Shown: piece by piece, positions 1 to 6,234 of the stretch
Numbering within the stretch: the first letter of the stretch is position 1
Layout of the letters: each line of letters begins with the position of its first letter
Origin: an uncultured Prevotellaceae bacterium
GTDB lineage: Bacteria; Bacteroidota; Bacteroidia; Bacteroidales; Muribaculaceae
Direction of reading: 5' to 3'
Assembly: GCA_937904375.1 (NCBI GenBank)
Contig: CALDIG010000276.1
Coordinates: forward strand, 1 to 8,861
Length of the DNA: 8,861 nucleotides
Program-made: the position numbers and the translations under genes
The notes under the pieces: generated by a model
Told to the model about the DNA's origin: nothing
Databases searched by the model: none
What the model saw: the letters and a program-made list of their open reading frames with translations, nothing else

Positions 1-68
1 CACTTCATCCTTCTTACTTCATCCTTCTTACTTCATCCTTCTTACTTCATCCTTCATCCTTCATCCTT
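1..68. repeat. Heptanucleotide tandem array abutting the GH20 stop codon
   Basis: From base 3 to base 65 the sequence is nine uninterrupted 7-bp units of two kinds, A = CTTCATC and B = CTTCTTA, in the order A-B-A-B-A-B-A-A-A, followed by a partial CTT. The last T of the partial unit (base 68) is also the last base of the hexosaminidase stop codon as read on the minus strand, so there is no spacer between gene and array. The array starts at or before base 1, so its full length is unknown. In the leftward transcript it would be purine-rich (AAGGATG / AAGTAAG units) and it has no hairpin, so it does not look like an intrinsic terminator. Its role is unknown. Confidence 0.95.
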
Positions 69-2527
69 TATTTCAGAAACAGATATGTTGTTACGCTTTG
101 CTTGCCGAGGAAGAATGCTTTGGCTTTTATCAGTTTGCAATTGGCTGGCACTGCGACGGGTGTTGTCCAGATTGGCGAGGTGAATGTTGGCTCGCTGCCG
201 TCGAGGGTGTAGCGCACCTCAGCCATGGGGTACTGGGAGTTGGCGAGCAACATTCCGTTTTCTACTTTGATGCCTGGCTGGGCGAGGTGGAAGTTGTAGC
301 CGCGCCTGTGAAGCATGGGAAGCTCCCACACGGCAATGCTCATATTGTAGTTGGCGCGGGCTGCGGTCATTGCTTCGTTATTCCCCGTCCAATCGGGCGT
401 GGCGTTCCAGCCTCGCTCAGCAACGCCGAAAATCTTTGGTATGAGCAGGCGTTCCACCTCGCCAAAGTTGCGCAGTGTCTCTCCCCAGAGCTGTGCTTGC
501 ACGCCAATGATGTTGTCGCGGCGTGTGAGTGGCGTCTTTCCTTCGGTCTTGCCGCCATAAAGGTTCCAGGGTTGGGCTTTCCACGAGTCAAACTCGTTGA
601 CCGAGCCTCCCCAGTGCAGCCCTTGCTCATACTGGTGCATGCTGTAGCCCATGTCCATATAGAAGTTATCTACGTTGGAGAGAATGGTGGGGTAGCCGGC
701 GTTTGCGATTTTGTAAGGCACCTCGATTCGGCTGCCAATGGTGCTCCAAGCGTTCACGCCCGCAAAGCGTGGAGCCACACGTTTGTTGAAGCTGTCGCTG
801 TGATTCAGCGCCACTTCCTGCCATCCCTCAATCTTGATGCCGCGCTTGATAAGCATCTCGCTCATGCGGTCGATGTAATGCTCCATCATGGCGTGGGTGT
901 CTTTCATGCCCTTTTTTGTCATAAGAGCCTTCACGGCGGGACTGTTGTCCCAGCATCCGCTAGCCACCTCATCGCCACCCAAATGCACTATGTCGAGCTT
1001 TAAGCCAGCCGCGCGATACATTTTCTGAAGTTCGCCAACTATCTTGCCAATAAAGCGATAAGTTCCTTCTTGAGCGGGGTTAAGCACGTTGTTGGCGTAG
1101 GCTTGGACCGACTGGTAGCCACCCTTGTCGTCAGGGTCCCAAAGCATGAATTCCTGGGCTTTCTTGAGGTTGGTGGTAGCAAGATTGTTATAGCGGTATT
1201 TCATTGCCACGATAGCGGCGCGAGAGTGTCCTGGGGTGTCGATTTCGGGAATAATTTTGATGCCGTGAGTATTGGCGTAACGTAGAAACTCGATGAACTG
1301 CTCACGGGAAAGGAAGCCATTTGCGCTCTGGCTCAAGTCGTTGGGGTTGCCATTGCCGTCAAATATCTGCGCCAGGAAGCCGTCTTCCAACTCGTTGAGT
1401 GTGCAGCCTCGCCGTGATGCCACGTCGGTGAGTTCGGGCAGTCCAGGAATCTCGAGTCGCCATGCCTCATCATCGGCAAAGTGGAACTGGATGGTGTTGA
1501 TTTTGTAAAGAGCCAGCAGGTCAACGAGTTTCTTCAGTTCATCGAGACCATAGAAATTGCGGGCGATATCGGCCATGAAGCCGCGATAGGCGAAGTCGGG
1601 CTCATCCACTATTTTACCCAGTGGCAGCGTGTTACGCTTAGTGTGGCTGAGTGCCGCGACAAGCGTCTTGGCGCCGTTGAGTAGAGCCACGTCGCTCACT
1701 CCGCTGATGACGATGCATGAATCGGTGACCTCCAGCTCGTAGTGCTCAATATTGGCGCTCAAGGAGTTGTCAATTCTTGCCTCTATCACAAAGGGGCAGT
1801 CGCTCATAATGTGTATTCCGTAGATTTGCAGATTTTGCGAGAGGAAATTCTTTACCTTGCCTATGTTGTGTTTGCGGCTTTTGAAAAATGGTGGAGCCTT
1901 GAACGAGACTAGGTTTGGAATTCTCACTTCGGCGTTGTCGTTGACTGTCACTTGCTTGGGTGTGGGCAGGATGTGGAAGGGGTTATTGTCGATGAAACCG
2001 TTTTGCAGTTCCTCATTAATATAATATACGCGTTCGCCGTCAGGATAGTCGGTGGTAGCGCTCCATTGTCCCATTTCCTTAAGCTCGCTGCGCTGAATGG
2101 GCGCAGCAATGGGGTGGTGGGTGTCGCCGTTGAGAACCACATGTCCGCCGTTAGGGGCATACCACAGGTTTACAAACTTTCCCTTCATCATCATGTCGAT
2201 TACCAGCGAGTCGCCGGGTGCAAGTGTGGCGTAGTGCTCGCTAGGCTTAACCTGGTAATAGGTAGTAGAGATTTCCTTGATATCAACTGGGCAAGAAGGG
2301 GAGAGCTCCAGTTTGCGAGAGAACTGGTTGAAAAAGAACATCCAGTTGTCCTCAAGCGGTTTTCCGCTGATGTTAGTGATGACGAAACGCGAGCTGTAGT
2401 AGCCTGGCTTGGCGTCGTTCTTGCCCATATCCCAGCGCACGGCAATGGGCGACTGTGCTGTAGCAGCAAGTCCTGTGATAGTCATAGTCGCTGCGAGGAG
2501 CATAGCTTTGATGCTAAGTGTTTTCAT
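68..2527 (-). CDS. Secreted beta-N-acetylhexosaminidase, glycoside hydrolase family 20 (chitobiase-like)
   Basis: Exo-acting enzyme expected to remove terminal beta-linked GlcNAc or GalNAc from host glycans, chitin fragments or peptidoglycan-derived sugars, in the periplasm or at the cell surface. The 819-aa protein has a type I signal peptide (residues 1-24, cut near TAA-TAQ; no lipobox). An N-terminal CHB_HEX-like carbohydrate-binding domain spans about 28-160 and a GH20b domain about 183-310. The catalytic TIM barrel runs from about 312 to 710, and a chitobiase-type C-terminal domain with YTLDGSEPT from about 750 to 819. The GH20 signature HLGGDE places the catalytic Asp-Glu pair at D519-E520; R315 (YRGFMAD), W593, Y623 and W682 lie where substrate-pocket residues are usually found. 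It is the last gene of a three-gene operon and its ATG overlaps the phosphatase stop (ATGA), which suggests translational coupling. All expected domains and motifs are present. Linkage preference cannot be read from the sequence. Confidence 0.96.
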   Translation of the reverse strand: MKTLSIKAMLLAATMTITGLAATAQSPIAVRWDMGKNDAKPGYYSSRFVITNISGKPLEDNWMFFFNQFSRKLELSPSCPVDIKEISTTYYQVKPSEHYATLAPGDSLVIDMMMKGKFVNLWYAPNGGHVVLNGDTHHPIAAPIQRSELKEMGQWSATTDYPDGERVYYINEELQNGFIDNNPFHILPTPKQVTVNDNAEVRIPNLVSFKAPPFFKSRKHNIGKVKNFLSQNLQIYGIHIMSDCPFVIEARIDNSLSANIEHYELEVTDSCIVISGVSDVALLNGAKTLVAALSHTKRNTLPLGKIVDEPDFAYRGFMADIARNFYGLDELKKLVDLLALYKINTIQFHFADDEAWRLEIPGLPELTDVASRRGCTLNELEDGFLAQIFDGNGNPNDLSQSANGFLSREQFIEFLRYANTHGIKIIPEIDTPGHSRAAIVAMKYRYNNLATTNLKKAQEFMLWDPDDKGGYQSVQAYANNVLNPAQEGTYRFIGKIVGELQKMYRAAGLKLDIVHLGGDEVASGCWDNSPAVKALMTKKGMKDTHAMMEHYIDRMSEMLIKRGIKIEGWQEVALNHSDSFNKRVAPRFAGVNAWSTIGSRIEVPYKIANAGYPTILSNVDNFYMDMGYSMHQYEQGLHWGGSVNEFDSWKAQPWNLYGGKTEGKTPLTRRDNIIGVQAQLWGETLRNFGEVERLLIPKIFGVAERGWNATPDWTGNNEAMTAARANYNMSIAVWELPMLHRRGYNFHLAQPGIKVENGMLLANSQYPMAEVRYTLDGSEPTFTSPIWTTPVAVPANCKLIKAKAFFLGKQSVTTYLFLK

Positions 2528-3024
2528 TGATTCTGTAGTTTGTTGTTGATAATGTCGTTAAGAAGATTTTCGCAGGAATCCTCGAGCAGGTCAAGAGCCA
2601 GTTCAAAACCCTCTGCACCCTCGTAGTAGGGGTCGGGGACGTAGTCGTAATATGTGCGCAGCTTCACGATGTAGTGGCCCAGCATCACGATTTTTGCCTG
2701 CTGTTCAGGCGAAGCGGCAAGCTGCATGAGGTTGCGGCGGTTGCTCTCGTCCATCGCCACGATGATATCGAAGTGCTCGAAATCGTCGCTCGTGATGGGG
2801 CGGGCGCGATGTGTGAGATTATAGCCGCGGCGACTGGCGTGGCGGCGCATGCGCGGGTCGGGAAGCTGTCCCTGGTGACCGCTGTAAGTCCCTGCCGAGT
2901 CTATCTCGAAACGAGATTCTAGCCCTCGCTGCTCAACTAGCCGCTGCATCACCCCTTGTCCCGCCGGCGACCGGCATATGTTTCCCAAGCACACGAAAAG
3001 AATTTTCAGTTTATCGACAGGCAT
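2524..3024 (-). CDS. Low-molecular-weight protein tyrosine phosphatase
   Basis: Cytoplasmic phosphatase of the LMW-PTP/arsenate-reductase-like fold; bacterial members remove phosphate from tyrosine kinases that control polysaccharide export, or from other phosphoproteins (some act on phosphoarginine). The 166-aa protein has the P-loop signature C-x5-R-S at residues 12-19 (CLGNICRS), with nucleophile C12 and phosphate-binding R18, and the general-acid motif DPYY with D131 followed by two tyrosines that are themselves phosphorylated in some homologues. Its length is normal for the family. After the P-loop it reads SPAGQGVM where many homologues have SPMAE or SPAAE, a mild deviation. It starts 9 bp after the lipoprotein stop and overlaps the hexosaminidase start by 4 bp, so it is the middle gene of an operon. 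No tyrosine kinase or capsule gene lies in the window, so its substrate is unknown. Confidence 0.96.
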   Translation of the reverse strand: MPVDKLKILFVCLGNICRSPAGQGVMQRLVEQRGLESRFEIDSAGTYSGHQGQLPDPRMRRHASRRGYNLTHRARPITSDDFEHFDIIVAMDESNRRNLMQLAASPEQQAKIVMLGHYIVKLRTYYDYVPDPYYEGAEGFELALDLLEDSCENLLNDIINNKLQNQ

Positions 3025-3033
3025 ATCACTTAA

Positions 3034-3408
3034 TCAATTTAATCTCATTGTTTTATCGAAGTTGACTTGCAGCACGCCTTTAACTCTCTCGAAATGAGCC
3101 TTAGCTTCATGCACGTCGGCTCCCTCGGGAAGTTTGATGGCGATGCCGTTCATCGTGTTATACTCATAGATAATTGTTGCATTGTATTCCTCCACCGCCT
3201 TGAGCAGCGGCAATTTTCCAACCTCACCATCATAGAAAATAATGAGAGTAGAAGTGGAATACCGCTCAGCAGGTGCATGAACAGGCACATCGCCAATCAT
3301 AACAGCTGAGGCAACTGGCATGGCGCATCCCACCTGTGCCGTGCGATGGCTACACGAAGCCATAACTACAAGCCCCACAAAGGATAATATCAAGTACCCA
3401 CGTTTCAT
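3034..3408 (-). CDS. Small lipoprotein with a peptidase-inhibitor-I9/propeptide-like domain
   Basis: The 124-aa product starts with a lipoprotein signal: basic MKR, a hydrophobic stretch, and lipobox VMASC with the acylated cysteine at C19. A low-complexity linker follows to about residue 50. Residues 53-118 have the strand-helix-strand-strand-helix-strand order of an I9/subtilisin-propeptide-like ferredoxin fold: TLIIFY, LPLLKAVEEYN, TIIYEYNTMNGIAIKL, DVHEAKAHFERVKG and VLQVNFD. The 'IYEYNTMNGIAIKLPE' pattern is what suggests the family. Free-standing I9-like proteins can inhibit or chaperone subtilisin-type proteases, but no protease is encoded here, so the function is open. The first ATG is the only start that gives a full signal peptide. 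It is the promoter-proximal gene of the operon with the phosphatase and hexosaminidase. The gene and lipobox are secure; the fold assignment rests on pattern recognition alone. Confidence 0.85.
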   Translation of the reverse strand: MKRGYLILSFVGLVVMASCSHRTAQVGCAMPVASAVMIGDVPVHAPAERYSTSTLIIFYDGEVGKLPLLKAVEEYNATIIYEYNTMNGIAIKLPEGADVHEAKAHFERVKGVLQVNFDKTMRLN

Positions 3409-3414
3409 ATTGCT

Positions 3415-3447
3415 GCAAAATTACAAAACTTTTCCTAATCCACCAAA
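3415..3447 (-). promoter_or_regulatory. Bacteroidetes-type promoter of the lipoprotein-phosphatase-GH20 operon
   Basis: On the minus strand the sequence has TTTG (3447-3444), exactly 20 nt, then TAATTTTGC (3423-3415), a perfect match to the Bacteroidetes consensus TTTG-N19-21-TAnnTTTG. Only 7 nt (CAGCAAT on the coding strand) separate the -7 box from the ATG, so transcription should begin at or within a few bases of the start codon. Confidence 0.8.
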
Positions 3448-3514
3448 AACGGGAAAATGGAACTTCGAGATTATCATCCCGAGCATTGATGTCGCATAAT
3501 TCTCTGAAAATGTG

Positions 3515-3544
3515 CTTGACTTTGAGGAATATTTCTTAATTTTG
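3515..3544 (+). promoter_or_regulatory. Bacteroidetes-type promoter of the acyltransferase gene
   Basis: TAATTTTGC at 3537-3545 is a perfect TAnnTTTG box. CTTG at 3515-3518 lies 18 nt upstream, slightly short of the usual 19-21 nt spacing. The predicted transcript starts near 3550, about 110 nt before the ATG at 3662. Because the promoter lies inside the longer open frame that begins with GTG at 3512, it argues against that earlier start. Confidence 0.7.
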
Positions 3545-3572
3545 CAGTGCATAGTTGATGTCTGGTTGTTGT

Positions 3573-3613
3573 TTCAGAGAATAAAGTCATTGAAAAATAG
3601 CGACTTTACTGAA
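3573..3613 (+). promoter_or_regulatory. Hairpin in the 5' leader of the acyltransferase mRNA
   Basis: TTCAG (3573-3577) can pair with CTGAA (3609-3613), and TAAAGTC (3582-3588) with GACTTTA (3602-3608). This gives a 12-bp stem with a 4-nt bulge on the 5' side and a 13-nt loop. It lies between the predicted transcription start and the start codon and has no U-tract after it, so it is more likely a leader structure than a terminator. No known riboswitch was recognised. Confidence 0.45.
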
Positions 3614-3641
3614 TCCAAACTGTTCTTTCTCACTTGTAAAC

Positions 3642-3665
3642 ATGAAATTTATATTCTCGACATGA
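3642..3665 (+). other. Possible 7-codon mini-ORF in the acyltransferase leader
   Basis: ATG at 3642 opens a short frame coding MKFIFST. Its TGA stop (3663-3665) overlaps the acyltransferase ATG (3662-3664) as an ATGA, in a different frame. The arrangement would allow translational coupling, but a frame this short can arise by chance in A/T-rich DNA. Confidence 0.25.
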
Positions 3666-4657
3666 AGAGCTATTTCAAATATTTTGACGTTTTCAAGTTC
3701 GCCTCTTGCCTGCTTATCGTTACCTATCATTTGCAGTCAAGCAGTACTGGCGATTTCGTCTATTGGTGGCGACATGTGCGCGACATCAGTCTGCCAATGT
3801 TTGTCGTCTTCTCGTCGTTGCTGTTTTGGCGTCGCATACGTTGGGACGAACATTCGTCGAGCCAACTGAAGCATTATGTGAAGCGGCTGCTATCGCTCAT
3901 GTTGGGATGGTCGGTGGTGTTGCTGCCGTTTTGGTTGCACAACTTTATGACGCGCCACCCCGATAATTGGGCTGTCTATCTTGTGCCCAAACTGCTGCTT
4001 TATGGCGGTTGCCGTGGCGGTTATTTCATTATGTCGCTCATTTACGGCACTGCGCTGCTTTATCTTCTTCACCGCTACTTAGGCAAGGTGGTACCCTTTG
4101 TGCTCGTGTTTATTGTTGGCACCTATTTCGACCTTGTCCATCAGGATATAATCACCGATTTTGTGGGAGTGAGAGTTAATAGGGGAGTATTAGACACCAA
4201 CTTCCTGTGTTTCCGCTTACTGTTCTATATGGAAGTGTGCGTGTGGTTTATCCCTTGGCTCGCCGGCAAGTTGAGCAAGTTGAACTCTCTACTTTGGATA
4301 GGGGTGTCGCTGGTGGTGTTTGTCGCGCTGTGTGCTGTGAAAAGCGACTTGGTGGCGTATGTCGCGATTTTGTGTTTCGTCATTATCCTCGGCGCGTTGC
4401 TCTACAACGTGCGTTGCACTGAGTTGCCCTCGTGGTCGGTGACATTGAGGAATATGAGCATTGTGGTCTATTTGCTTCATTTTGTGGTGTCAGAATATGG
4501 AAAGCTCGCATTGCGCCGCTTCGCTGGTATCGACCTTGCCGCCTATGGTCCCTATGTGGAATACTCAGTGATACTCGCCGTCACCTTGCCCATCGCCTAT
4601 CTTGTGGCGAAACCGCTGGCGCGACGATTTCCTCTTGTGAAACGCTGGCTGCTGTGA
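3662..4657 (+). CDS. Acyltransferase-3 (AT3) family integral membrane protein
   Basis: The protein (331 aa from this start) is almost entirely hydrophobic, with about ten likely membrane segments. It opens like an AT3 (OatA/WecH-type) acyltransferase: a short basic N-terminus, FDVFKFASCLLIVTYHL with the family's conserved histidine (H23) at the end of the first helix, then RHVRDISLPMFVVFSSLLFW (about 37-56), the counterpart of the usual 'vPlFffiSGfl'. AT3 proteins move acetyl or other acyl groups across the inner membrane onto surface polysaccharides, peptidoglycan or small exported molecules. There is no C-terminal SGNH domain, so it is the single-domain type. A GTG 150 bp upstream would extend the frame, but that stretch contains the promoter and is not AT3-like. 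The gene stands alone between divergent and downstream promoters with no glycan gene beside it, so the acceptor cannot be inferred. Confidence 0.85.
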   Translation: MKSYFKYFDVFKFASCLLIVTYHLQSSSTGDFVYWWRHVRDISLPMFVVFSSLLFWRRIRWDEHSSSQLKHYVKRLLSLMLGWSVVLLPFWLHNFMTRHPDNWAVYLVPKLLLYGGCRGGYFIMSLIYGTALLYLLHRYLGKVVPFVLVFIVGTYFDLVHQDIITDFVGVRVNRGVLDTNFLCFRLLFYMEVCVWFIPWLAGKLSKLNSLLWIGVSLVVFVALCAVKSDLVAYVAILCFVIILGALLYNVRCTELPSWSVTLRNMSIVVYLLHFVVSEYGKLALRRFAGIDLAAYGPYVEYSVILAVTLPIAYLVAKPLARRFPLVKRWLL

Positions 4658-4661
4658 GAGA

Positions 4662-4780
4662 TGCGATTAAGCGAGCTGAAAATCAAACAACGAATTAAGC
4701 GAAAAAATCAAACAATTACAAACAATTAAAAACAAATCTTCGAGAATAAATGCTCACAAGAAAACTGCGATTAAGCGAGC
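4662..4780. repeat. Short duplicated motifs after the acyltransferase gene
   Basis: The 15-mer TGCGATTAAGCGAGC occurs exactly twice, at 4662-4676 and 4766-4780. In addition 4664-4690 and 4691-4715 are adjacent imperfect copies of one unit: each has CGA(A)TTAAGCGA followed by AAAATCAAACAA. The first copy begins 4 bp after the stop codon. The region is A-rich and holds no open frame that looks coding. It could be a degenerate dispersed repeat; only a genome-wide search would tell. Confidence 0.7.
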
Positions 4781-4824
4781 CAAAGCACGAGCTTGCTCGG
4801 TGCCTTGTGAGCGTGAGCATTTTA
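4751..4824 (+). terminator. Long imperfect inverted repeat followed by a short T-tract, possible terminator
   Basis: GCTCACAAG (4752-4760) is complementary to CTTGTGAGC (4804-4812), and alternatively TGCTCAC (4751-4757) to GTGAGCA (4813-4819). Inside lies a second stem, GCAC-GAGC (4785-4792) with GCTC-GGTGC (4795-4803) and one bulged G. TTTTAT follows at 4820-4825. It lies about 95 bp after the acyltransferase stop and upstream of the panC promoter, so termination is a reasonable reading; the two competing outer stems make it less clear-cut. Confidence 0.4.
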
Positions 4825-4862
4825 TCTACTGAGTCATTGAGTGGAAATTACGGTCTTTCCTT

Positions 4863-4880
4863 AAGAAAAATCATTTTCTT
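4863..4880. promoter_or_regulatory. A/T-rich palindrome upstream of the panC promoter
   Basis: AAGAAAA (4863-4869) and TTTTCTT (4874-4880) are perfect inverted repeats around ATCA. They lie about 36 bp upstream of the -7 box. An operator, an upstream promoter element or chance in A/T-rich DNA are all possible. Confidence 0.3.
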
Positions 4881-4915
4881 TATCTCGACTGGCTTATAAT
4901 TCGGGATTTTTTATA

Positions 4916-4923
4916 TACCTTTG
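4916..4923 (+). promoter_or_regulatory. -7 promoter box for panC-panD
   Basis: TACCTTTG followed by C matches the Bacteroidetes TAnnTTTG box. No good TTTG lies 19-21 nt upstream, so the -33 element is weak or absent. A transcript starting near 4928 would have a leader of about 27 nt before the panC ATG at 4955. Confidence 0.65.
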
Positions 4924-4942
4924 CACCCGATTTCGAAATCAT

Positions 4943-4956
4943 ATTGTAATTACAAT
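4943..4956. promoter_or_regulatory. Perfect 14-bp palindrome overlapping the panC start codon
   Basis: ATTGTAATTACAAT is its own reverse complement; its last two bases are the A and T of the panC ATG. It lies about 20 bp downstream of the -7 box, where a bound repressor would block transcription or elongation. As RNA it could form only a weak 5-bp A/U-rich hairpin. No regulator family was identified, and one such palindrome in a window of this size could be chance. Confidence 0.4.
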
Positions 4957-5812
4957 GAAAATAATTAGTAAAGTCGATGAGCTGAGAAAGCAGGTCGAGA
5001 CGTTTCGTAGTGAAGGCAAGACTATAGGTTTGGTGCCCACTATGGGTGCGTTGCACGAGGGCCATCAGTCGTTGGTGGAGCGTGCGCGCCGAGAGAATGA
5101 CATTGTGGTGGTGAGCGTGTTTCTAAACCCCACCCAATTTAATAACAAAGAGGACTTGCGCACCTATCCGCGCACTGCCGAGGCCGATGCCGCACTGCTC
5201 GAGCGCTGTGGCGTGGATATCGCCTTCATGCCCACTGTCGAGGACATCTATCCCGAGCCCGACACCCGTGTGTTCAAGCTCGGACCCGTTGCTGAGGTGA
5301 TGGAGGGTGCCATGCGCCCCGGGCATTTCAACGGCGTGTGTCAGATCGTTAGCAAGCTATTTATGATGGTAGAGCCCACGCGCGCCTACTTTGGCGAAAA
5401 AGACTTCCAGCAGATTGCCGTCATCCGCGCGATGATCAAGCAGTTAGGCTTCAACCTTGAGATTGTCACCTGCCCCTGTATCCGTGAGGCCGACGGTCTT
5501 GCCAAGAGCAGCCGCAACGTGCGCCTCACGCCGCTGGTTCGCAAGATAGCACCAAACATCTACCGTGTGCTGTGCGACAGCCTGGCGTTTGCCGAGGACC
5601 ACACCGTGGAGCAGACCCACGACTGGGTGGTTGCCACTCTCAACGCTTATCCTGAGATGGAGGTGGAATATTTCTCGATTTGCGACGGCATCACGCTACA
5701 ACCAGTAAGTGCTTGGGACAAAAGCGATTACATAGTGGGTTGCATCACCGTTTACTGTGGCGATGTGCGCGAAATCGACAATATCACCTACAAGAAGCCC
5801 GAAAATTTGTAA
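4955..5812 (+). CDS. panC: Pantothenate synthetase (pantoate-beta-alanine ligase)
   Basis: Cytoplasmic enzyme that joins pantoate to beta-alanine using ATP, through a pantoyl-adenylate, to make pantothenate (vitamin B5), the precursor of coenzyme A. The 285 aa match the usual family length. Motifs in order: VPTMGALHEGHQSL (27-40) with the nucleotide-binding HxGH signature H34-H37; FLNPTQF (56-62); RPGHFNGV (121-128) of the pantoate-binding region; YFGEKDFQQ (145-153); and READGLAKSSRNVRL (177-191), which carries the KMSKS-like loop. The start is set by the conserved N-terminus and by the promoter box 30 bp upstream. It is followed 62 bp later by panD, which supplies the beta-alanine, so the two genes cover one branch of the pathway; panB and a ketopantoate reductase are not in the window. 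Confidence 0.98.
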   Translation: MKIISKVDELRKQVETFRSEGKTIGLVPTMGALHEGHQSLVERARRENDIVVVSVFLNPTQFNNKEDLRTYPRTAEADAALLERCGVDIAFMPTVEDIYPEPDTRVFKLGPVAEVMEGAMRPGHFNGVCQIVSKLFMMVEPTRAYFGEKDFQQIAVIRAMIKQLGFNLEIVTCPCIREADGLAKSSRNVRLTPLVRKIAPNIYRVLCDSLAFAEDHTVEQTHDWVVATLNAYPEMEVEYFSICDGITLQPVSAWDKSDYIVGCITVYCGDVREIDNITYKKPENL

Positions 5813-5874
5813 TGTGGCACACTTTTTGCTTACTCGCAAAGAAACACATTATTAATTCTTAAATATTTTGCGCT

Positions 5875-6225
5875 ATGTTCATTCAAGTTGTGAAATCAAA
5901 GATTCATCGTGTCACCGTTACCGGTGCCAACCTCGACTACATTGGCAGCATCACCATCGACCAGGACTTGCTCGATGCAGCTGGCATCATGGAGGGGGAG
6001 CGTGTGTTCATAGTAGATAACAACAACGGCGAGCGCCTCGACACCTACGTGATTCCTGGCGAGCGCGGCAAGGGCGAGGTGTGCCTCAACGGCGCTGCCG
6101 CCCGCAAGGTGCAACTGGGCGATGTGGTGATAATAATGTCCTACGCCCTGATGACCCCCGAGGAGGCAAAGGGCTTCAAGCCAATGGTGGTCTTCCCCGA
6201 CACCACCACCAATAAGCTGATTTGA
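5875..6225 (+). CDS. panD: Aspartate 1-decarboxylase (pyruvoyl enzyme proenzyme)
   Basis: Decarboxylates L-aspartate to beta-alanine for pantothenate synthesis. The 116-aa proenzyme has the self-cleavage site G24-S25 inside DYIGSITID: S25 becomes the catalytic pyruvoyl group and the chain splits into a small beta and a larger alpha subunit. Other expected residues are visible: K9, R54, Y58 (GERLDTY) and the LNGAAAR segment (71-77). It is the bacterial PanD type, which in some groups needs a PanM/PanZ activator; none is seen here. The 62-bp gap to panC holds only a poor promoter-like match (TATTTTGC just before the ATG), so co-transcription with panC is most likely. The stop is followed within 10 bp by the second heptad array. 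Confidence 0.98.
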   Translation: MFIQVVKSKIHRVTVTGANLDYIGSITIDQDLLDAAGIMEGERVFIVDNNNGERLDTYVIPGERGKGEVCLNGAAARKVQLGDVVIIMSYALMTPEEAKGFKPMVVFPDTTTNKLI

Positions 6226-6234
6226 AAATTTAAT

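Noticed and set aside
98..1003. A 301-codon open frame on the plus strand, opposite the hexosaminidase gene
   Set aside because: It is antisense to the conserved GH20 catalytic domain, has no recognisable domain and no promoter, and its length follows from the G+C-rich codon pattern of the real gene.
3512..3661. N-terminal extension of the acyltransferase from a GTG at 3512
   Set aside because: The stretch holds the perfect -7 box, a leader hairpin and sequence unlike AT3 proteins; the ATG at 3662 gives the normal family N-terminus.
4658..4954. A tRNA or known small RNA in the acyltransferase-panC gap
   Set aside because: No cloverleaf, no CCA end and no recognised RNA family; only the repeats, inverted repeats and promoter listed above.
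5864..5871. TATTTTGC just before the panD ATG as a separate, leaderless promoter
   Set aside because: It is one base short of TAnnTTTG and the nearest upstream TTTG is 35 nt away, too far for a -33 element.
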